From positions 1 through 64,000 of the forward strand of contig NZ_PYVZ01000013.1 in assembly GCF_003056405.1 (NCBI RefSeq): 64,000 bases of DNA, written 5' to 3'. The notes below the pieces were generated by a model. That model did no database searches. It was not told the origin of the DNA and saw only the letters and a program-made list of their open reading frames with translations. Origin of the DNA: Devosia indica. Its GTDB lineage: Bacteria > Pseudomonadota > Alphaproteobacteria > Rhizobiales > Devosiaceae. The position numbers were made by a program, and so were the translations under genes. Shown here in pieces: positions 62,748-64,000 of the stretch (its first letter is position 1; each line of letters starts with the position of its first letter).

Positions 62748-63835
62748 TGACCCCATTGCCACGCTGGGCCGACGTCGTCCTCCTGCCCTTGCTCAATGTA
62801 ACCCTGGCCTTCCTCGTCGGCGGGCTGATCGTGCTGTCCGTGGGGCAGAACCCGCTCCAGGCGGTCGGCATCATGCTCTATGGCGCCTTCGGCTATGGCT
62901 CTGGCTTCGGCTACACGCTTTATTACACCACCGACTTCATCTTTGCCGGCCTCGCCGTGTCGCTGGCCTATCACGCCGGGCTGTTCAATATCGGCCCGGA
63001 GGGCCAGGCCTATGTCGGCGGGCTGGGCGTCATCCTGATCGGCCTGGCGCTCAACGGCATGCACTGGGCGCTGGTCTTCCCGCTGATGATCATCTGCGGC
63101 GCCCTGTTTGGCGCGGCCTGGGCCTTCATTCCCGGCTATCTGCAGGCCAAGCGCGGCAGCCACGTGGTGATCACCACCATCATGTTCAATTTCATCGCCG
63201 TCTCGATGATGGGCTTCATCATCAGCCGCATCCTCAAGCCCGAAGGGGTCAATTCCGATGAAAGCGCCCCGCTTGAGGCCATCACCCGCGTACCGCAATT
63301 GCGCGGCTTCATCGAGTTGTTCCGCAACTCGCCGGTCAACCTCACCTTCTTCCTGGCCATTGCTGCGCTGTTCTTCGTCTATTGGCTGATCTGGCGCACC
63401 AAATTCGGCTACTCGGTCCGTGCCCTGGGCAACAACCCGGTGGCCGCCAACTATGCCGGCATTTCCAACCAGAAGATGATCATGATCATCATGGCCCTGG
63501 CCGGCGCGTTCGCCGCCATGGTCGCGGTCAACAATGTCGGCGGCGTGCAGGGCCGCCTGATCCTCAACTTCGTTAACGGCGCCGGCTTTGTGGGCATTGC
63601 CGTCGCCTTCATGGGCAAGGGCCATCCCATCGGCGTTGGCCTGTCGGCGCTGCTGTTCGGCATGCTTTATCAGGGCGGGCAGGAACTGGCTTTCCAGATG
63701 CCCGGCATCACCCGCGAAATGATCGTCACCATCCAGGCGCTGGTCATTCTGTTCACCGGCGCCATGGGCGATATGATGCGCGGCCCGCTCTCGCGCATGT
63801 TCTTCCAACCTGACGCAACGGCGGGAGACAAGTGA
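62747..63835 (+). CDS. ABC transporter permease, BMP/nucleoside importer, first
   Basis: Inner-membrane permease of 362 residues with about ten helices. [21 protein letters not shown] near residues 81-101 and [31 protein letters not shown] are typical of the YufP/NupP-type permease. Start and stop both overlap neighbours as TGATG, so it is coupled to the ATPase and the second permease. Confidence 0.92.
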   Translation: MTPLPRWADVVLLPLLNVTLAFLVGGLIVLSVGQNPLQAVGIMLYGAFGYGSGFGYTLYYTTDFIFAGLAVSLAYHAGLFNIGPEGQAYVGGLGVILIGLALNGMHWALVFPLMIICGALFGAAWAFIPGYLQAKRGSHVVITTIMFNFIAVSMMGFIISRILKPEGVNSDESAPLEAITRVPQLRGFIELFRNSPVNLTFFLAIAALFFVYWLIWRTKFGYSVRALGNNPVAANYAGISNQKMIMIIMALAGAFAAMVAVNNVGGVQGRLILNFVNGAGFVGIAVAFMGKGHPIGVGLSALLFGMLYQGGQELAFQMPGITREMIVTIQALVILFTGAMGDMMRGPLSRMFFQPDATAGDK

Positions 63836-64000
63836 TGGACCAAATCCTCGTCGACATCACCCTGATCCTGGATTCCACCGTGCGCCTGGCGGTGCCGTTG
63901 ATCCTGGCATCCCTGGCCGGTCTCTATTCGGAGCGCTCGGGCATCATCGATATTGGCTTGGAAGGCAAGCTGCTGGCTGGCGCCTTTGCCGCGGCGGCCA
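63835..64000 (+). CDS. ABC transporter permease, BMP/nucleoside importer, second (partial)
   Basis: Runs off the window end after about 55 codons. The start [29 protein letters not shown], then [23 protein letters not shown], is the N-terminus of the YufQ/NupQ-type permease; the GLEG block is conserved. The ATG overlaps the preceding stop (TGATG). It is the probable partner of the permease at 62747. Confidence 0.9.
   Translation, partial: MDQILVDITLILDSTVRLAVPLILASLAGLYSERSGIIDIGLEGKLLAGAFAAAA

Noticed and set aside
61449..62762. 437-codon minus-strand frame opposite the BMP ATPase
   Set aside because: Antisense shadow of a well-supported ATPase gene.

Overview
The window is 64 kb of GC-rich DNA with an alphaproteobacterial character, most like the Hyphomicrobiales and possibly Devosiaceae. 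I infer this from the dense set of ABC transporters, class I lysyl-tRNA synthetase, a SAM-II riboswitch upstream of metZ, an Frc-type sugar importer with a ROK regulator, a PodJ-like polarity protein, ligase-associated helicase/PdeM genes and a DUF1127 protein. Species cannot be assigned from the sequence alone.

Left edge (1-2113): the end of an integrated element. A tyrosine recombinase reads away from tRNA-Gly(CCC), which is the probable attachment site, and a small unknown gene follows it. The rest of the element would lie to the left of the window.

2.3-15.1 kb: a carbohydrate-uptake and catabolic locus. A LacI regulator is followed by a family-5 solute-binding protein, two permeases, two OppD/OppF-type ATPases, a DUF2264 protein, a 2-hydroxyacid dehydrogenase, a hexapeptide acyltransferase fused to a toroid-like domain, and a ThuA-like protein. 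The last five junctions overlap or abut. 15.1-18.4 kb holds a methyltransferase and an MHYT-GGDEF-EAL protein.

18.4-25.9 kb: a second sugar locus with a GalR/LacI regulator, a binding protein, two permeases, a cytoplasmic GH2 glycosidase and an MsmK/UgpC-type ATPase. A DUF1127 mini-protein and a LysR regulator follow. 27.3-31.6 kb: a divergent ROK regulator and an FrcBCA-type importer.

31.7-45 kb: housekeeping genes and small operons. These are dCTP deaminase, metZ under a SAM-II riboswitch with an adjacent terminator, an amino-acid binding protein, a DUF2306/TetR pair with twin operators, TerB, lysK, an XRE/DUF2975 pair, an S24 repressor operon with a GNAT, DUF952-pyrD, MATE and an FrcK-like kinase. 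45.2-50.2 kb: ligase-associated helicase and PdeM, then TIGR02186 and TauE/SafE.

50.3-59.6 kb: a cell-envelope region with a PodJ-like protein, a divergent NarL-type response regulator plus VOC protein, and a poorly characterised three-gene module (helical protein, DUF6384-like one-span membrane protein, coiled-coil protein with a Gly-rich tail). A CoxG-like protein and a 40-residue membrane peptide follow. The window ends inside a BMP-family nucleoside-type ABC importer (60.0-64.0 kb).

No CRISPR array, rRNA or intact insertion sequence was seen. The items I would examine first are the uncharacterised module at 55.2-58.95 kb, the acyltransferase-toroid fusion in the first catabolic operon, and the metZ riboswitch-terminator arrangement.
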